Origin: Thunnus maccoyii
Taxonomy: Eukaryota > Chordata > Actinopteri > Scombriformes > Scombridae
DNA: 64,000 nucleotides
Reading direction: 5' to 3'
Assembly: GCF_910596095.1 (NCBI RefSeq)
Contig: NC_056544.1
Coordinates: forward strand, 7,766,655-7,830,654
The position numbers and the translations under genes are program-made. Below the pieces are notes generated by a model. The model saw only the letters and a program-made list of their open reading frames with translations, did no database searches and was not told the DNA's origin. Below are positions 50,701 to 63,066 of the stretch, in pieces. Numbering within the stretch: position 1 is the first letter of the stretch; each line of letters begins with the position of its first letter.

Positions 50701-53700
50701 CTGAAACATATAGTGGATGTGAAAGTATAGCTATGGTATTGTTTGTTTCTTCCTGCAGGAATGTGATGTCATGAACTACATCAGGGAAACATGTGGCTGC
50801 TGTGGTGAGTTACTGTTGTGTTGCCATCCATGATCCAAACAGGCTCCAATGGGCTGTCAGATCCTCACAGTCTGTGTTTTTGTCTGTAGACTGTGAGAAA
50901 CGGTGCGGAGCCCTGGACATTGTGTTTGTGATTGACAGCTCAGAGTCAGTGGGTCTGACCAACTTCACGCTGGAGAAGAACTTTGTCATCAATACCATCA
51001 ACAGACTGGGATCCCTTGCCAAAGACCCCCAGTCAGAGACAGGTACACAAGCATTTTTGTGTACCTTACATGATTTCAGATTTAGTCTGAGCAATGTCAA
51101 AAAAAGTCACAAAATGGCTATCAACATCAGCATGTGTTGGTTGTGTTCCCAGGCACAAGGGTGGGAGTTGTTCAGTACAGTCACAGTGGAACCTTCCAGG
51201 CCATCCAGCTCAACGACCCCAAGATTGATTCACTGTCTGCTTTCAAGGTCTCACACACACACACACACAGACATGAACACATATGCAAACTGCTTTGAAG
51301 TTTATTTTTAGGGTGTAGCACAAAATGTTTTTTTGTCCAGATGTTTCTTAATCAATCAGGGCTGATGTGCTGGTAAACATTTCACATGGTTGCACTTGGC
51401 GATATGTTCTTTGTTAAGATGAAATTTACATTGTAGCTTATTTTGGCACTGGACGCATACTCTGTCCTGCTGCTGTTAATACTCACTAAGCACAAAATGT
51501 GTTAATCCGTCACTGAAAATAGTCTCAAAAAAATGCACTATTTACTCCTGTTTGAGTAACGCTTGCTAAAAACTACAGTGCCCAGCTGACTTAAGTTAAC
51601 TTTTTACAGTAGTTCAAATCTCTATTAGTTAAATTTAGTAACTTACATCGTTGTAATTAGCATAATTACTTTGAGAAGACGTCTCCATGTTGACCACACT
51701 CACAATATGTGATGGCCATTTTGAACACTCCAATGGGAAACCTGAAGGAGCCCAACTGCACTAATGCTAATATACTAATCATGCTATCTTGCTGGACATA
51801 GTATACAAAGATTTATGTTTTAATAGATTCCCTTTAAAAAAAAATCATTTATGAGTTAAAGGTTTTATTTATACAGTGTATGGTAGACAGTATATGGTAA
51901 TTTTACCTCTGCAGTGTCCCCTATCACGACTGCAGTCTTTTTTCACACAACCATCCCAAGTGTTCAAAATGGCCACTGTGTGACTTAAATTATATAAACT
52001 ACGAACACCCGTGTTGAAATGATAGAATCGCCTTTCTCTGCTCCCACGTTCAGTACTCACATCACATCATGTACCACAGTGCATACACATCAATCACATG
52101 CCATCTCCTGCATTATTCAGGACGCAGTGAAGCGCTTGGAGTGGATTGCTGGAGGAACGTGGACTCCATCTGCTCTGAAGTTCGCCTACGACAATCTGAT
52201 CAGGGACAGCCGCAGAGCCAAAGCCAACGTCACTGTGGTGGTCATTACTGACGGACGCTTCGACCCCAGAGATGATGACACGCTGCTCACCTACCTCTGC
52301 AGGTGCCGACACTGGGGCTGCTCAGATATTTAGAATGAGCATTTATGTAAAAGAAAAGTTTTAGCTTATTGTTTATTTGTGTGCACTTATGTATGTGAGC
52401 AGTGCTCCCAATGTTGATGTGAGTGCCATCGGTATTGGAGACATGTTTGACCAGATTGAGGAGAATGAGAGTCTGAAGAGTATTGCCTGCCAGAAGGACG
52501 GCAGGGTGTTGGGCATGAGGCGCTTTGCAGACCTGGTGGCCGAGGAGTTCATCGACAAGATTGAGACCGTGCTCTGCCCAGGTACGCTCACACACATTAT
52601 ATACAGTATGTTCACATAGCAGCAAATGAATACCTGTTTTGGTCTTTGCCCCTGGTCTCTGACATTCTCCTTCTTTGCTTCAGATCCCATTATTGTGTGC
52701 CCTGACCTTCCTTGTAAAACAGGTAAGTGTTCAAAACCTTTTTTATCATAAAAGTTTAACTCTCCCTTTTTGTTCTCTTCCAAATTTTTTAAGTTTCAGC
52801 ATTTAGGCCTGAGTAACCAGCATTATTAAGGCGTCAATATGCTTTAAACAAAGTGCTTGTCAAATCATCAAACTGTGTCTGAAACCCCCTATCACGACAT
52901 CTTTTTTGGCAGGTTCATTCCACAATTTTTCTTAACTTTCTGAAACCCACAATCTAACACCCCCACTTCACGCAGCAACTTGCCAGGTGTGCGGTGATGG
53001 GAAAGTAGGATTTGAACTTCTCACTCAGGCTCTCTTTTTTCTTTTTTCATACTTCACTCGACATTTGCACAACCACATGCAACAACAAGAGCAAAGACTG
53101 TCCAAAAGTATGCAACATTGTCCCCAGTTTGTACGATTCATCACTTCTTGCTCCTCCTTCTAACAACACTTTTGCCTTTGACGACACCTTGTACAAACTA
53201 GTTTGTTTGAAGCATACTGACGCCTTCAAGCTATGTCAAGGATTAGATGCGTTGTGGATCAAGCTGAAGTTGAATTATGTCTGTTTTTAACACAGTTGTA
53301 TAGTAACACCTCCTATGCTATGGTGCGATTAACTCATGTGACAGTAAAACGAATACCTGAGACCAAACATGCCATTTAGCGCAACTCGGTGCACCATCGG
53401 CATCTTAGTTGGCTGTGTTGATGCGTCGTGTTTGTGGGAACCCGCCCACAATGTTATTCCGCCCACTTGTTGCAGGAGGGGGCATCACCTCAGGGCATGG
53501 CCCCAGGGAGCCACTGGCTGAGGAAGGCAACCCCTCATTGGTCCCTACCTCTTTGGAGGGTGTGGCCAACCTGCTGAACAGCCTGAGCGTCAGCGAGCAG
53601 CAGTATGGGGTTGGCGTGGCAACCATGGCGTACACAGCCCAGAGAGCCAAACTCGCCCAGGGAGTGGAGAGGCAGCAGTGGACCCAGCTGTTCATCGACT

Positions 53701-56229
53701 CCTTCAAACATGTCTATGGAGAAATTATTGGGGACCCAGAGAAAGCCCTAGGACTTTGCTAATGCTAATATGCTAACCATGCTACCTCGCCATTAGAGTT
53801 TTTATGGATGCCAATATCTAATGAGCTTACTGCTGGACATAGAATAGATTTTATCAATACTGTGGGCATTTTTTTTTTGAGGGTGCAATACATACCTGGG
53901 CTGATGCAAAAGAATTGCATGATATGAAGCTGGTCCTGTCATAAATTTTTTGTATAGTTACTGTATGTGATGGGCCAAAAGTCAAAACGAGGATTCACGA
54001 TGCTCTCTCTACTCATTGATTATTTCTGAAATAACATACACGGCGCTGTCTCTCAAAAAATCTTTTTTTGTAATATGATACATATCATTTCTTCCACCTT
54101 AGTGGAGAACATTTTCCAATCGCACGGAAAGCAGACGTCATCCATTTGTTGGATGCAGGTTCATCTGTAGAGCCATTCATGCTGCTCCTGTGTACAGTGG
54201 CTCTTTGATGAAGCCTCATTTCCACTGTGAATCACGGGCTTGCTGAATCACTCTGATGACTTTTTTTCTTCTTTTTTTTTTTGCTGTTTTGCACATATCC
54301 ATGGTTACGGCCTTTACTTTTTTTTCCTGTGCTCTGTGAATGACTCATGTTGATGAAAAGGCCATTACATGTGGAAAATATCTAGTTTTCTATATATGTC
54401 ACATTATACTGTATATGAGTTAGAAGATAGTGTATGTGGATGTTTGGTTAATTGACTTGACACTGAGAAGAAGGAACTATTATGTTATAGTCATGTAATT
54501 TAAAATAGGGAGCTTTATAGTGCCAATAATGGCCTTGATTGGTGCATGTTTTTTTGCATGTGGCTTGGCTTGTAAAATAGGATGACCAGAGGAAAATGAC
54601 TACAGAGCGGCTTTAACCAAATAAAATGGTATCATGTTAGCTCTGTGACTGCAACTTGCTGATGTGAACTGTTTTTTGTATAAAACTGAAATATATTCAA
54701 TGTTTTTATGTTGTCCTCTGAAGAACTAAATAAAATGGTAGCGCAAACTAAAACAGTGCTTTCCTGATGAGGCCATGACTGATCCGCAAAGGTTTAGATG
54801 AAATCAGACAGCTGGACTGCATCTGGCATGTATGGAAGCACAGCTTGTTACAGTATATGATGTGCTGGCTTTGACCTCTGAGCATCTGTATTCAAGCTGA
54901 AACTCACTGAATATCATGTCTGATCTAAGACTTTATATGTGTGTTTTAGAGCCTGCTGTGGCCAGCTGTGTTCAGCGGCCAGTGGATCTCGTCTTCCTAT
55001 TGGATGGTTCTGAGAGGATGGGACTGGACAACCACCGTCGGGCCAAAGAGTTCATAGAGAACTTGGCTCGCCGCCTCACTCTGGCCAATGACCAGTCAGA
55101 CGACAGGAATGCTCGCTTGGCTTTGCTCCAATACGGCAGCTCATCAGAACAGAGGTTGGAGTTCCCGCTCACACACAATCTGACGGTGATCTCTGATTCG
55201 CTGGCAGCAGTGAGGTACATGGACTCCTCCTCTGCTCTGGGCAGCGCTATCATCCATGCTGTCAACAATCTGGTTTTTCAACCAGGTTCACAGGTATAAA
55301 CAAACACACAAAGACACACACACACAAATACACACATAACACAAAACATTTACTTTTGGACAACCTGCATAGGTTGACATTTTTGAAAATTTGCTCTCTT
55401 GCCATGTGTAGGATGAGATGATGCATAAAACTCTCATGTCTGTACAATAAATATGAAGTGACAACCAGCAGCCAGTAAGCACAGCTAGCATGAAGACTGG
55501 AAATAAGTTGTAGTTTGTTTAATCCGTACATAAAACAAAGTATAAACATGACAAGTTGCTGTTTTTTATAGGCTATCTCTTCTTTGATTCTCTGCTGGTT
55601 GCCAGGCAACCTCACGGTGACGACAAGACTCCAGGAAGTCACTGCTCCTAGCCGCATGGCACATAACCTCCCTTAAAACCACCATGTATTGTTTTTACAC
55701 TTTTACACGTTTTTCAGACAGATTAAACAAACAAGATATAACGTGTTAATTAGTGAGCTTTAAAATTGCTGGTAGGCAGTTATTTTAACCTTTGGACAGA
55801 GCCTGGCTAACAGTCATCCCCTGCTTACAGTCTTTATGCTAAGCTAAGCTAATCACCTTCTGGCTCCAGTGTAATGCACAGACACAAGTGTGGTGTCAAT
55901 CATCTCATCTAATGCTCTCAAAATGTGAAACAATTCCTTTAACATTATATGTGCGTTTGTTGCAGTCACGCTTGGCTCGTCGCAACGCTGAGCTGGCCTT
56001 TGTTTTCATCACTGATGGCATCACATCCATGGAGCAGCTGGATGAGGGCGTGTCTGCCATGAGGCGAGCAGAGGGCATTCCCACAGTGATTTCCATGGGA
56101 ACTGACACCGATGAGGAGGTGCTGCAGAAGGTGTCGCTAGGGGACATGTCTGCCATCTTTAGAGGAGATGACTACAACATGCTGAACAATCCCGCATTCT
56201 TTGAGCGCTTTGTCCGCTGGATATGCTAG
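44051..56229 (+). CDS. col6a2: Collagen alpha-2(VI) chain, long isoform
   Basis: This is the alpha2 chain of collagen VI. The start at 44051 opens a signal peptide ([19 protein letters not shown]). I could place 31 coding exons, all with GT-AG junctions, summing to 3042 nt and a 1013-aa product; human is about 1019 aa. The order is VWA N1, linker, 335-residue triple helix, VWA C1 and VWA C2. Family-diagnostic segments include [56 protein letters not shown] and FVRWIC at the end. The C2 MIDAS position reads DGSER, as I recall for the human chain, so it is probably not metal-binding. C2 is split by an intron (55294-55965) that is mostly a fold-back repeat. An alternative terminal exon lies at 53476-53762. 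Confidence 0.97.
45310..45475 (+). mobile_element. tRNA-derived SINE fragment
   Basis: A tRNA-like head has an A-box resembling tggctgagtggtt (about 45332) and a degenerate B-box gatttgattct (about 45377). A pyrimidine-rich body follows and ends ctgtcaataaaggtaaaata. It is too degenerate to be a tRNA gene. Confidence 0.6.
45560..46085. repeat. Fold-back MITE-like element in a col6a2 intron
   Basis: This copy of the 22370 family has both halves. It carries gattagcttagcataaagac at about 45673 and the inverted gctaagctaagctaatcagc at about 46021. The ends match as reverse complements with many mismatches. Confidence 0.7.
46840..47110. repeat. Dispersed fish repeat in a col6a2 intron
   Basis: Recognisable segments are ctgcagttcctcgaatggcc, ccatagactctcatgttaaa and tttacagcagaaataaacat. 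This is a very common percomorph non-coding repeat. Confidence 0.65.
47110..47640 (-). mobile_element. LINE 3' fragment, L1-like
   Basis: Read on the minus strand, a 141-residue open frame (47099-47524) carries a C-terminal LINE signature: [20 protein letters not shown], a Cys-Cys-His-Cys segment like the one in the LINE at 16063. No reverse transcriptase core remains. Its orientation is opposite to col6a2. Confidence 0.7.
53476..53762 (+). CDS. col6a2: Alternative terminal exon of col6a2 (2C2a-like isoform)
   Basis: A strong acceptor (cccacttgttgcag, ending 53475) opens this exon. Exon 52684-52722 ends in phase 1, and joining it to 53476 keeps the frame to a stop at 53760-53762. This replaces the whole C2 domain with 95 residues and gives a 906-aa product. 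The last part ([34 protein letters not shown]) closely resembles what I recall as the end of the human COL6A2 2C2a isoform (918 aa). Its role in mammals is not well understood; without C2 the chain may assemble differently. Confidence 0.85.
53763..54760 (+). other. col6a2: 3' UTR of the alternative col6a2 transcript
   Basis: The sequence is AT-rich and non-coding. AATAAA signals at 54620-54625 and 54729-54734 lie before the C2 exon acceptor at 54949, so a short transcript could end here. The upstream stretch 52723-53475 is intron with no recognised element. Confidence 0.55.
55360..55950. repeat. Fold-back MITE-like element filling the last col6a2 intron
   Basis: The left end (acatttttgaaaatttgctc) and right end (tctcaaaatgtgaaacaatt) are imperfect reverse complements. 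Inner motifs gctagcatgaagactggaaa (about 55483) and tctttatgctaagctaagct (about 55831) are mirrored. The element takes up nearly 90% of the 672-bp intron 55294-55965. Confidence 0.75.
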
Positions 56230-56950
56230 TGAGGAACTGTAACGCTCTACACCATAGAATTAGAATACATAGAATGAAGGAAGCTACTTCAATGTACACG
56301 TAAACATACATAGAGGCAACAATCAAACCATTATCATTACTGGATGTAGGGCACTGAGACAGCTACATATCGTGTTGTTATGGGTAAACATTCATTTACA
56401 AAAGCCAAAACTATCAACGTAGGGACAGCAGACACACACACACACACAGAGATATGCAATATCAACTGTAACTAGTTTGTTCTATTCATTCTAACTCTAT
56501 GGTCAGCACTCCAAACCAAAGACACTCATAAGTATCCCAGAGGAGAGGTGTATGATTATTGAATGTGTACGAAACAAATTGTAGTCTTTATTCTGTTTTT
56601 ATTTTGTATTGATTTTCAGTTTGATGAAAAGAGTTTCTTCTTTCTTCACAAAGTCAGTATTAATATTAAAGGTGCTAAAGTAGAAAAAAAGGACAAAGCC
56701 ATCTGAGTGGTTTTGAGAACTTTTTTACATCATGTTATGCTGTAATTACAGTAGATTGTTCAGGGGACAAAAACAAATAGACACATGTCACGCACAAATG
56801 CTCCAAGATCAACCACATAAGATCACACACACACAGACACCTACAGGCACTGTAGTTAACACACACATACATTCACAAATAAAGATAAAACAACCAAATC
56901 TGTAAACATGAAGTCCAAATAAAGCCCTAATGTGGTGAACCCAATAAAGT
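56230..56950 (+). other. col6a2: col6a2 3' UTR (long isoform)
   Basis: Non-coding sequence follows the tag stop. Three AATAAA signals cluster at 56878-56883, 56918-56923 and 56943-56948, which makes this the likely end of the long transcript. Confidence 0.6.
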
Positions 56951-57889
56951 CTTTTGTGTTTGTGGCACAGTATGTGTGATATGTATTTGCTATTGAATCA
57001 CTGTAACCTAGAGCAGCATTAAGGAAGTGGATGTCCACAATGATTTTTAGTAAAAAATAGAACACTGAAAAGGTTGTATTATTTTGTTGAATAGCACATT
57101 ATGATTCTCATTGTTGCAGGTAAATTTCCAACTTCCATGACTGTAACTATCTGACACCAAGCAGCTGATTATTTGAGTGGTTTCCATCCATCCAATGCAG
57201 TTGAGACCTTTTATAGAAATGCTCCAGTGCTGCAGCAACTACAGGGAAATTATTAACTAATGCTCTTACAAAAATGTGGATGTACTGATCCTGTATGCGG
57301 GTCAAGTGGTTAAAGTCCTTGAAACAGCCATCCACTCACACAGATGACTTTTTGTCCTCTTTATTTCACAGTTTCAATGGACGTGAATGCAAAAAGGAAT
57401 ATAAAATAATCAATACAATACAAAAAATAGAGAAAAATAAATAAAGTTAAAAAAGATGTATAATTCATGACAATTATTTGAACAGTAATGTAGACAAACA
57501 GAATAGAAAAACGGGGGATTAGTGGTAAAAACAATTTAGAGTTATACATTAAAATTATTACAAATACAAGGTTTTAAAGCCTTTTGTTAAAACAGGAGTC
57601 AATAGTTTTAACATGTAGTTTGAATTCCGTCAAGACAAAAAGGTTTGCTACCAGCAAATTTGCATCTGTATGTATGATATTTGGCTGACAACATCAATAA
57701 ATCTATGACATTTGTTTTTCATTGGATCTATGAAAATTCTGAAAACCAAATAGCACGTTATGGTTAAACAAATAATAAACATTACATACAATCGAAATGA
57801 TAAAGCCAGCAGGCCTAAATATTATTGTGTGGAGAAATGGATAATTAATCGGCGATTAAAAATATCATTACATCAGTAAATGAGCTCAT
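56951..57889. other. Spacer between col6a2 and the dehydratase gene
   Basis: AT-rich sequence with no gene or recognisable element on either strand. Confidence 0.45.
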
Positions 57890-57984
57890 CCGGTTAGGAG
57901 GTTTGACCACTCAAGGACACCGTAGAAATATGTGAGCACAGCAGCCAGCGTCTCATGACTGAGAGAGGAATCACTGCTCAAGCG
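57890..57984 (+). promoter_or_regulatory. Possible non-coding first exon of the dehydratase gene
   Basis: A good donor site, caagcg|gtaagtgacc, follows 57984. The next acceptor in front of the start codon is at 58591. A short untranslated exon here is plausible, but its 5' end cannot be placed. Confidence 0.4.
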
Positions 57985-58376
57985 GTAAGTGACCAGTAGC
58001 GATCATAAACACCAGCTACATACACTGTGTAGAGATCATTTCTGTTAAATGAGGGCTTATTATAAAAAAGTATTGCTAAAAATGTTTGAGTGTCTATTTG
58101 GGAACCATTTTTGTAACCTACTGTAGGCTGTAGCTATGTTAGTCTATTCGTGATTTTTGTAGTGTAGTTTGGTTATTTATTGATATTGCAATGAATATCT
58201 AATGTTACTGATTCCTTGATAAGTATTTATTGGAAAATGAGAACGAGGCAAAGAACATCTTATTGATTTGTTTTTAAAGTTCAAAGGTCTCAACATTACA
58301 CAACCTGAGGCATTGCAAAGCTGCACAGAAATGGGTAGAAAAAGTATGTGCTGTGCTGTGAGTTTTATATATATAC

Positions 58377-58380
<4 letters not shown>

Positions 58381-58434
<54 letters not shown>
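58381..58434. repeat. (TA)n microsatellite
   Basis: About 50 bp of TA, preceded by tatatacatatgtgtg, in the presumed first intron of the dehydratase gene. Confidence 0.95.
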
Positions 58435-58439
<5 letters not shown>

Positions 58440-58539
58440 TCCATGTATACTTTCCTATTGTAAGAATAGTGTCACTTTTGGGCCAGTATGTGAGTTAAAG
58501 CTAGTCATGCATAAGGATTTAATTGCATGTGAAATATCT

Positions 58540-58584
<45 letters not shown>
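58540..58584. repeat. (GT)n tract before the dehydratase start exon
   Basis: GT repeats end only 7 bp before the acceptor tactccag (ending 58591). Confidence 0.9.
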
Positions 58585-58587
<3 letters not shown>

Positions 58588-58601
58588 CCAGTGCTGCCAG
58601 T

Positions 58602-61600
58602 ATGGAGGGGGAGCCCATCTCCACGCTGTTTACTCCTGCTCTAGTGGTGGATGTGGACAAAGTGAAGAGAAATGCCCAGAGGATGATTGAACGTTGTAAG
58701 AAGCTGGGAGTCCAGCTTCGCCCTCACATGAAGACCCACAAAACCCTGTATGAATGCACACATACACACTACATTCATACAGGTCAGTCATATATAAGGG
58801 ATACTGATGAGGTCTGTGTGTTTCTGTTCATGTGTAGTGAGTGTGCTGACATACTGACGGGTGGATCACGGAGGTGCATCGTGGTTTCCACGCTGGCAGA
58901 GGCCAGTTTCTATGCCGACCACGGATTTGATGACATCCTCTATGCTTATTGTCTTCCCTTTGATAAGGTTCTCTCAATTCACACTACAGCTCCCAGTTGC
59001 CAGTTACCACACACTCATTCTGTCCAGGTTTTGATTATGTAGTGCTGTCACACTGGAAAAGTAACTAAATTAAATATACTCCAAAAAAAGTCAGCATGCA
59101 TCCTAAAATACCCTTGTTGAGTGTGCAAGGAATTGCTGGAGAGAAATGGAGGAGCTGCTCACAGCTTCATAACAACAAACAAAAAAATAAATAATAAATA
59201 ACATTTTTCTTTCCCTTTGAGAAGTGTAATTGACATCATTTTCAGTTAGTACAAAAGGGTTACATTGATTTTGAACTAACCGCAAATAGAGTACTGTATG
59301 GAATAGGGGACACAACTTTTCACATTAGCAGACATTAGTTGTTATAGCAGGAAAAACACAGGTGGAACTAATACATTTAACAAAGTAGTGACAGCTCTGT
59401 TGTATGTGAGTGTACAGATAAGCCATGACAGTGGGCCAGCAAGTACAATAGCATGACCCTCCAACTGGCACACCTCAGACTGCAGCTTCGTTGATGGTAT
59501 TAATTACACCTGTGCTTTTCCTGCTGTGACATGTAAAAATATCTACCATGAAAACGGATTCACTCACTGTACTAAAAACCAAGACCTGAGTGGGATACTG
59601 TTTCTCAGTGAAAACATAACTAAAGGATGATACTGAGTTACTCAATTCTGGTGTCAAATTTTAACTAATTATAATCTCTTACAAACTGAGATCTGACATA
59701 GACATCTGTATTGCTTACTTTTCTTCAACAACCGCTGAAAAGTTTTCAGTTTACTATGAGATGAAAGGGAGAAAAGCGAGCAACTAAACACATTTAAAAA
59801 CCTGCTACCAGCAAATGTTTGTTATTTTACTTTCATTTTTACTTTTTCCAAATGACTGAAACCATTAACTTGTTATCAGCCCTAGTAGCCTACTGAATGT
59901 ATGGAACGTAACCACAACGTCCCCAGTTCAATTCCAGCAGTGGATCTTTGTTGTCTCCCCACAATGAAACAATGAATTGACTTATTGTTCCAGCAAAACT
60001 GAATCACTACATGTAGCTATTATTAACACTGATTTGACGTACTTCTTATTTCTCATAATTTTTGTATTCCTTTGCGTTATTTCCCCTCTGTACATCAAAC
60101 ACAAATCACATTAACTTTGTGCGTGTGTGTGTAGGTGGAGCGTTGTGCAGCCCTGTCAGAGCGGCTTGATCTCTTCCAAGTTTTATTGGATCATCCTGAT
60201 GCTCTGGAGCAGCTCAAAAAGAGACCACTGAGAGACGGTCGGCTGTGGCATGTTTGGCTGAAACTCGACTGCATGAACGGGAGAGGTAAACAGGCAGGGA
60301 AACCAGGAAACAGCTGATCAGCTGTTGAGATAAAATGCCTGCTGATCGTGCATTTGCTCTTTGCTGTAGCTGGTGTCCTGCACTCAGAACCCGAGGCGCT
60401 CAGATTGGCACAGGCCATTGCTGAGACGGCAGGCGTGGAGCTGACAGGAGTGTACGCTCACTGTGGGAACACCTATAACTGCAGAGGAGTAGAGCAAATA
60501 CATGCCGTTGCCCAGGAAACCACCAATTTTACTCTGCAGTTCATGGAAAAGTAAGAAAAATGTGACTCCATGTATCCCACCTCACTTTTATATTAAGAAA
60601 AGTGCATTTATGAAGAATTAATTCCCGACCGGCAAGCACCAGAGGAAGGACAACTGTTTTTTCCTCCTGACAATACAATGTCTTTGCCACACAAAATTCT
60701 AGTTGTTAATCCGCCATGATTGTAGGAGAAAAGTTAGCTGTATTATTGTATAATCACATTATTAGGAGGTTACTTGCAGCAACAGATGGTAACAAGTAAA
60801 TTACCTTTATATTTATGAAACTTAATATTGATAGAATCATTCATTTAACATCTCTGGGTGTGTTTTCTGGCAGATTGAAGGCTGTTGGCATCACCTGTAA
60901 GTCCAGCATCGGCTCCACTCCGTCCTGTAGTCACCCCATCAAAGACATGGCGCTGCTCAGCGAGGTGCATCCGGGAAACTACGTCTTCTACGGTGCGTGG
61001 ATGTAAATGTGGTCGCACCGGTGTCTGGTCTTAGATTCCTGCAGAGTCACATGACACCAATGATAATGTTTTTTTATGTACTTTTTGGTTGCTTCTAGAT
61101 GTGCAGCAGTCTGTGATTGGCTCATGCAGTCTGGAGGAGGTGGCTGTGCGGGTTTTGACAAGAGTCATTGGGCACTGTCCTCACAGGAACCAGCTCCTGA
61201 TTGACTGTGGATGGTCTGGATTAAGGTACGACCTTCGTCAGTTATATTTACCCACTTTTGTATTTGCACAGTGGACTTTTCTAGTTATCATCTCTAGTTC
61301 ATATATGTAATTCATGTAGATCTATAGCATAAGGGTAAGGATTTATAATGCCCACCAATTAGAACAGAGACATTACCCACTTTTTTACTCACTACTACAT
61401 TACTGACCTTTACACCTTTATTTATTTAACATTTGATTTAAACTTGGCACTGACATAACCTTTCACCTGTTGTTGCTCACATCTCTCAGTTTGGACGGAG
61501 GTGGAAAACTTCCCACTGGATATGCTGTGATCGAAGGACACCCAAACCTCAAGTAATGAAACGTTATCTTGTCTCATTTCTCAATATCAAACTTTAGTGT

Positions 61601-61939
61601 AACTGATGTTCTGATGTGAGATGTTTTTCCTCCAGGTTGTTGTCCATGACCCAGGAGCACGGGAGAGTGGAGCCCATCTCAGGACCGCTGGATTACAGCA
61701 AATACCCTCTGGGCTCTCTGCTCACACTGATCCCATACCATGTTAGTACTGTTCAATGTGGAGTTAAGCTTTTTCGTCAGTTTTATCGTGTCAATTTTCC
61801 TCTTATCTCGCTCTCTCTATATCTCTCTCTCTGTGTTGTTGTTCTGCAGTCGTGTGCAACAGCGATGATGCATCCTGTGTATCATGTGCACTCTGAGGGA
61901 AGTCTGCTGGGGAAGTGGACGCCAACACGTGGGTGGTGA
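58602..61939 (+). CDS. D-serine dehydratase-like protein (DSD1 type)
   Basis: This is a predicted PLP- and zinc-dependent eliminase that converts D-serine to pyruvate and ammonia (alanine racemase-like fold III family). Nine coding exons are 58602-58747, 58838-58967, 60135-60285, 60370-60550, 60874-60992, 61099-61225, 61490-61552, 61636-61741 and 61850-61939. The frame closes exactly at 1113 nt and 370 aa; the chicken enzyme is about 376 aa. The likely PLP lysine is K44 in RPHMKTHK. The likely zinc ligands H341 and C343 (PYHSC) are kept and are split by the last intron. VYAHCGNTY and CGWSGLSLDGGG also fit the family. The first ATG with good context was chosen. A related aldolase/dehydratase activity on other D-hydroxy amino acids cannot be excluded. 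Confidence 0.88.
59880..59975 (+). mobile_element. tRNA-derived SINE fragment
   Basis: It has tagtagcctactgaatgtat followed by a B-box-like ccagttcaattccagc at about 59922. It lies in the dehydratase intron 58968-60134, which otherwise shows nothing. Confidence 0.5.
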
Positions 61940-62000
61940 ACTGCTGCTCAACTGATCACATCACCCTGTTAGGATAGCCAGATGATCACTAAAATAAAGA
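61940..62000 (+). other. Dehydratase 3' UTR and polyadenylation signal
   Basis: AATAAA at 61993-61998 lies only 54 nt after the tga stop, which indicates a short 3' UTR. Confidence 0.6.
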
Positions 62001-62999
62001 CTGGAACAACTCATGTCACCCGTAGTTGGACGACTGCTCTCTGTTCCTCTGGAGCAAAAGATACTTATCAGTAATAGAGTATCATTACAAATTAAAAGTG
62101 TAGATGTTTTCCAAAACTGATGATTAAATAACACCTAGTACTTTTCAAAGGGAAATAGGCAAAGAAATGTTAATCAATACGCACATTTAAGCTTTTAAAT
62201 TTCTAAAAAAAATTACATTTTTAGGACTATGTTGTTTCCTTTTCATTTTATTGATGTCACCTTGCAGTATTTTGAAATGTGTCAGTATGTGGATTGTGTT
62301 CATGGGTATGATGCTACAGATTATGTGTGCCAGCTTGACAGTGAAACACCAGTGAATTATGAAGTAGGCGTTTGTGTGGTTTCTGCATCATATGGTGAAG
62401 GGCATTGAGTTGGACTCATGTCCAGATGACTGAAAACAGACTGCATAAAAATGATGAACACATGCATGTAGCCTATATATCTTGATTTTAACCTATCTCT
62501 TCCAGAAATGTGCATTTTTTAAAAATCATTGTTTAGTTTTGTACATTGTCTTTGATTCTTGATGGAAAAAGAAGAAAGACGCTTTGCTCAGTGTATAGTC
62601 TACTGCCTTCTTCTGACTAAACAAATTTACTATTGTTGTAAATTTCTTATTATTTTCTTTTTATCAGTAATACATTTGTGGATACATTTCTAAATAGGTG
62701 TCATAATGAGCATAGGAATAGGAATATATTAACATTTTTCATTTAATATGGTAAAACATAATTCCACTGTCAAAATGTTTATTATTGTTGTTGTTTATTA
62801 CAAAACTTTTATATCCACAAACATTTCAACATCATCATACAGGCAATGATGTATAAAACATACAAGAAATAATAGCAGGAACCTAACACAAATATAACTA
62901 AGTAAAAAGAAACAAGCAAGAAAAAATACATAAATGAGTACATAAAACAAAGACTAAAAGATACATTTTAAAAACTGAAATGGGTTGGGGGGTTAAATA

Positions 63000-63066
<67 letters not shown>

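Larger units (their letters stand above)
50759..56229 (+). other. col6a2: col6a2 C-terminal VWA domains C1 and C2
   Basis: Exons are 50759-50804, 50890-51042, 51153-51247, 52121-52302, 52403-52581, 52684-52722, 54950-55293 and 55966-56229 (stop tag). C1 has the MIDAS motif DSSES and TDGRFD. The link exon 52684-52722 encodes [13 protein letters not shown] and is the point where the two isoforms diverge. C2 starts after 54950 ([18 protein letters not shown]). The intron 51248-52120 shows no recognisable element. Confidence 0.94.

Noticed and set aside
53409-53475. Reading the 53409-53762 frame as an independent intronic gene
   Set aside because: The acceptor at 53475, matching phase and similarity to a known isoform terminus show it is a col6a2 exon. 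The part before 53476 is intron.
63001-63066. CRISPR-like array
   Set aside because: The units are 4-bp TATC repeats without spacers, a simple microsatellite.
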